Of a DNA stretch of 7,204 nucleotides, positions 4,833 through 7,204 are shown in pieces. The notes beneath the pieces were generated by a model, which saw only the letters and a program-made list of their open reading frames with translations, searched no databases and was not told where the DNA came from. This DNA comes from an uncultured Collinsella sp. (GTDB lineage Bacteria; Actinomycetota; Coriobacteriia; Coriobacteriales; Coriobacteriaceae). The stretch's first letter is position 1. Every line of letters begins with the position of its first letter. A program made the translations under genes and the position numbers. Location of the stretch: assembly GCA_905207425.1 (NCBI GenBank), contig CAJLLB010000101.1, forward strand, positions 1 to 7,204, read 5' to 3'.

Positions 4833-5351
4833 ATGGGCAATAAACGAGTCGTAGCCGATTCCTCACGTTGCATTGGGTGCCAAACCTGTATGGCGGCGTG
4901 CATCGAGGCACACGATATTCCCGGCAACATCGCCGCACCTCGCTTGCGCGTAACGCGCACCTACGAGATCTCCGCGCCGGTGGCATGTCACCACTGCGAG
5001 GACGCTCCGTGCGCGAAGGCCTGTCCTACGGGCGCCTTGTTCTTTGATCCAAAGAACCATCGTATCGGCGTCAACGAGGACAACTGCATCGGCTGCAAGA
5101 GCTGCGTCATGGCCTGCCCCTTTGGCGCCGTGAGCGTGGCGACCACGCAGGTCCCCGTCTTGATGGGTGACGTTCGCGTGGGTTCGCAGACCAAGAGCTT
5201 CGTGCTCAAGTGCGACCTGTGCGTGGACCGTCCCGGCGGTCCGGCGTGTGCCGAGGCGTGCCCGACCAAGGGCCTCACCCTGGTAGACGAGGAACGTTTG
5301 GCAGAACTGACTGCCGAGCGTGCCCGCGCCACCATCGAAAACGAGGCGTAG
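4833..5351 (+). CDS. hydN: HydN/HycB-type electron-transfer protein with four [4Fe-4S] clusters
   Basis: A 172-aa protein, the size of E. coli HydN (175 aa) and shorter than HycB (about 203). Sixteen cysteines form four cluster motifs: CIGCQTCMAAC (13-23), CHHCEDAPCAKAC (52-64), CIGCKSCVMAC (85-95), and CDLC (127-130) with CAEAC (139-143). The opening KRVVADSSRCIGC and the closing KCDLC...CPTKGLTLVDEERL follow HydN throughout. There is no twin-arginine signal or membrane segment, so it is cytoplasmic. Role by family: it carries electrons between formate dehydrogenase H and a partner such as a hydrogenase. fdhF begins 76 nt after its stop, on the same strand and without a terminator between, so they are likely one transcription unit. 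The start is set by the ribosome binding site and by homology. HycB or another formate dehydrogenase beta-type subunit remains possible, as the family is large. Confidence 0.9.
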   Translation: MGNKRVVADSSRCIGCQTCMAACIEAHDIPGNIAAPRLRVTRTYEISAPVACHHCEDAPCAKACPTGALFFDPKNHRIGVNEDNCIGCKSCVMACPFGAVSVATTQVPVLMGDVRVGSQTKSFVLKCDLCVDRPGGPACAEACPTKGLTLVDEERLAELTAERARATIENEA

Positions 5352-5388
5352 GCGGGCGGCCATACAAGCCCAATGATTGTCAAATAAG

Positions 5389-5404
5389 TACCGAGCATTC
5401 GGTA
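5389..5404 (+). other. Small hairpin between hydN and fdhF
   Basis: TACCGA (5389-5394) and TCGGTA (5399-5404) form a 6-bp stem with a GCAT loop, 11 nt before the fdhF ribosome binding site. It lacks a T-run, so it is not a terminator. It might affect mRNA processing or stability, but this is untested. Confidence 0.45.
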
Positions 5405-5415
5405 GCAGAGAAAGG

Positions 5416-5422
5416 AAGGAGG
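5416..5422 (+). promoter_or_regulatory. Strong ribosome binding site of fdhF
   Basis: AAGGAGG, 5 nt before the ATG at 5428, within a longer purine run (5411-5423). It fixes the start, which also places all cluster cysteines at the same numbers as in E. coli FdhF. Confidence 0.88.
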
Positions 5423-5427
5423 GTGTC

Positions 5428-7204
5428 ATGGAGAAGCATAAAGTGATCTGCCCGTACTGCGGCGCCGGTTGCCAGTTTAACCTCCTGGTCCAAAACGGCC
5501 AGGTCGTGGGCACCGAACCGCTCAACGGCATCACCAACCAGAGCGAGCTGTGCCTTAAGGGCATGAGCGGCTACGACTTCATCAACGACACCAAGATCTT
5601 GACTCCTCGCGTACTGCACCCGATGATCCGCCGCACCAAGGGCGCGGATCTTGAGCGCGTAAGCTGGGACGAGGCACTGGATTTCACCGCATCTAAGATG
5701 CAGGCCATAATTGACGAATATGGTCCTAACGCTGTCATGACCACCGGCTCTTCGCGAGGCGGCGGCAATGAGGCGAACTACGTCATGCAGAAGTTTACGC
5801 GTGCGTGCATCGGCACCCACAGCGTGGACAACTGCGCCCGTACTTGACACGGCCCTACTGTCCTCGGTCTGATGGACACGGTTGGTTCAGGTTGCATGTC
5901 ATGCTCCATCCCCGGTATGGAGGATGCGGGCTGCATTTTCCTCTTCGGCTATAACCCTGCCGATTCGCACCCCATCGTCGCAAGGCGTATCGTGCGAGCC
6001 AAAGAAAAGGGTTGCAAGATCATCGTCGCCGATCCGCGCCATATCGAAACCGCGCGTATCGCCGATCTCTACCTTCCGATCAAGAACGGTTGCAACGTCG
6101 CGTTCCTCAACGCCTTTGCCAACTGCTTGGTCAACGATGGCCTCTACGACAAGGAATTCGTCGCCGAGCACACGAACGGCTTTGACGAGTGGTGGGAGAC
6201 CATCAAGAACTACACTCCCGAATCCGTACAGGACATCACGGGTGTCGAGCCCGCGTTGATCCACCAAGCTGCCGAGATGTACGCCACGGCGAAGCCCTCC
6301 GCCATCATTGGCTGGGGCATGGGCGTATGCCAGCAGAAGCAGAACCTGAAGACGGTGCACACCATCGCCTCCATCGCCTGCGTTGCCGGCCAGATCGGCA
6401 AACCCAATTCTGGCCTCGCGCCCGTGCGTGGCCAGAATAACGTCCAGGGCTCCTGCGATATGGGCATGCTGCCCAACCTGTACCCTGGCTACCAGAAGGT
6501 CACCGACCCGGCAGTGCGTGCCAAGTTTGCCAAGGCTTGGGGCGTACCCGAGGAAAAGCTCCCGCTCGAGGAGGGCTACAAGCTCACCGACCTGGGCCAC
6601 CTGGTCGACGAGGGCAAGGTGCACTGCTTCTACAACTACGGCGAGGACCCGGTGCAGACCGAGCCCGATTCGGCCGGCATGCGCAAGACGCTCTCCGAGC
6701 TGGATCTGTTCATTTGCCAGGACATCTTTATGACGCAGACGACCATGCTCGCTGACGTCATCCTGCCTGCCACCTCTTGGGGCGAGCACGAGGGTGTCTT
6801 TACCGCATCCGACCGTAGCTTCCAGCACTTTGACGCGGCCGTTCCGCCCAAGGGCGAGTGCCGCCACGACTGGGAGATCTTCGCGGACCTGTCTACGCGC
6901 ATGGGCTATCCCATGCACTACGACAACACCGAGCAGATCTGGAACGAGTGCATTAGCCTGTGCCCCAACTTTGTGGGCGCGACCTACGAGAAGATGGCTC
7001 CCGAGGGCGGTTACGCCCAGTGGCCGGTCAAGAGCACCGATGTGAACGACCACGGTACGCCCGACATGTTCGCTGGTGGCAAGTTCACCACCAAGGACGG
7101 CCGCGCCAACCTGATGGCGCACGACTGGGAGGCGCCCTCCGAGCTTCCCGACGATGAGTACCCGCTCATTCTGTGCACCGTCCGCGAGGTCGGTCACTAC
7201 AGCT
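5428..7204 (+). CDS. fdhF: Formate dehydrogenase H, selenocysteine-containing catalytic subunit (3' end outside window)
   Basis: A molybdopterin enzyme that interconverts formate and CO2 in the cytoplasm. At least 592 of an expected ~715 codons are present; the frame is open to the edge. An in-frame TGA (5845-5847) is codon 140, exactly the Sec140 position of E. coli FdhF, in NCART-U-HGPTVLGL; translation therefore continues. The N-terminal [4Fe-4S] ligands are C8, C11, C15 and C42 with K44 next to them (CPYCGAGC, ELCLKG), again at E. coli numbers. Further landmarks are TTGSSRGGGNEANYVMQKF, FGYNPADSHPIVA, DPRHIETARIADLY, APVRGQNNVQGSCDMG (containing the active-site Arg equivalent to R333), PATSWGEHEGVF, and TVREVGHYS at the edge. 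HydN immediately upstream is the likely electron acceptor. Expression needs the host's Sec machinery (SelA-D), not seen here. Several extra cysteines (such as GSGCMSCS after Sec) differ from E. coli. Confidence 0.97.
5845..5880 (+). promoter_or_regulatory. Bacterial SECIS element in fdhF
   Basis: Directly after the UGA, TGTCC (5859-5863) pairs with GGACA (5874-5878) and TC (5864-5865) with GA (5871-5872), leaving loop GGTCT (5866-5870) and a bulged T5873. GGUCU occupies positions 22-26 counted from the U of UGA, the same as in the E. coli fdhF SECIS that binds SelB. In E. coli the bulged U is on the 5' side; here it falls on the 3' side. Confidence 0.85.

Noticed and set aside
5899..7197. Long open frame on the - strand (432 codons) opposite fdhF
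   Set aside because: It is antisense to a firmly identified gene, its protein is low-complexity Gly/Val/Leu-rich without motifs, and such antisense frames are expected where codons are GC3-rich.

Overview
The window looks like the chromosome of a gut actinobacterium of the Coriobacteriia, most probably Collinsella or a close relative. This is judged from the GC-rich, GC3-rich codon use, the anaerobic selenoprotein formate dehydrogenase, the protein styles and the CCA-encoding tRNAs. It is an inference; no marker gene is present.

Left part (1-2154, all + strand): the 3' end of a class-V aminotransferase/cysteine desulfurase closed by a strong intrinsic terminator; a complete BrnQ-type branched-chain amino acid carrier; then a tRNA-Pro(UGG)/tRNA-Gly(UCC) pair with a near-consensus sigma-70-type promoter and its own terminator.

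Middle part (about 2155-4500, all - strand): an accessory segment next to the tRNA pair. It holds an orphan AbiEi-like protein with a C-terminal DUF559/Vsr-like domain, two copies of a long, almost perfect palindromic repeat (2187-2257 and 3500-3566), and a two-gene toxin-antitoxin-like operon: a RelB/DinJ-type antitoxin overlapping by 8 nt a PIN-domain protein. Two of the usual PIN acidic residues appear to be replaced. A good promoter bracketed by a 7-bp inverted repeat precedes this operon.

Right part (4500-7204, + strand): a roughly 330-bp regulatory region with a perfect 11-bp dyad and a GC-rich leader that can fold in two exclusive ways, then hydN (four-cluster ferredoxin-like electron carrier) and fdhF (molybdenum/tungsten formate dehydrogenase H). 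fdhF contains an in-frame UGA at codon 140, the exact position of the catalytic selenocysteine of E. coli FdhF. A bacterial SECIS hairpin carrying the GGUCU loop follows it at the E. coli spacing. The reading frame stays open to the window edge, so a conventional gene caller would split or truncate it. HydN and FdhF together would oxidise formate (or run the reverse reaction) and pass electrons to a partner, probably a hydrogenase, encoded outside the window.
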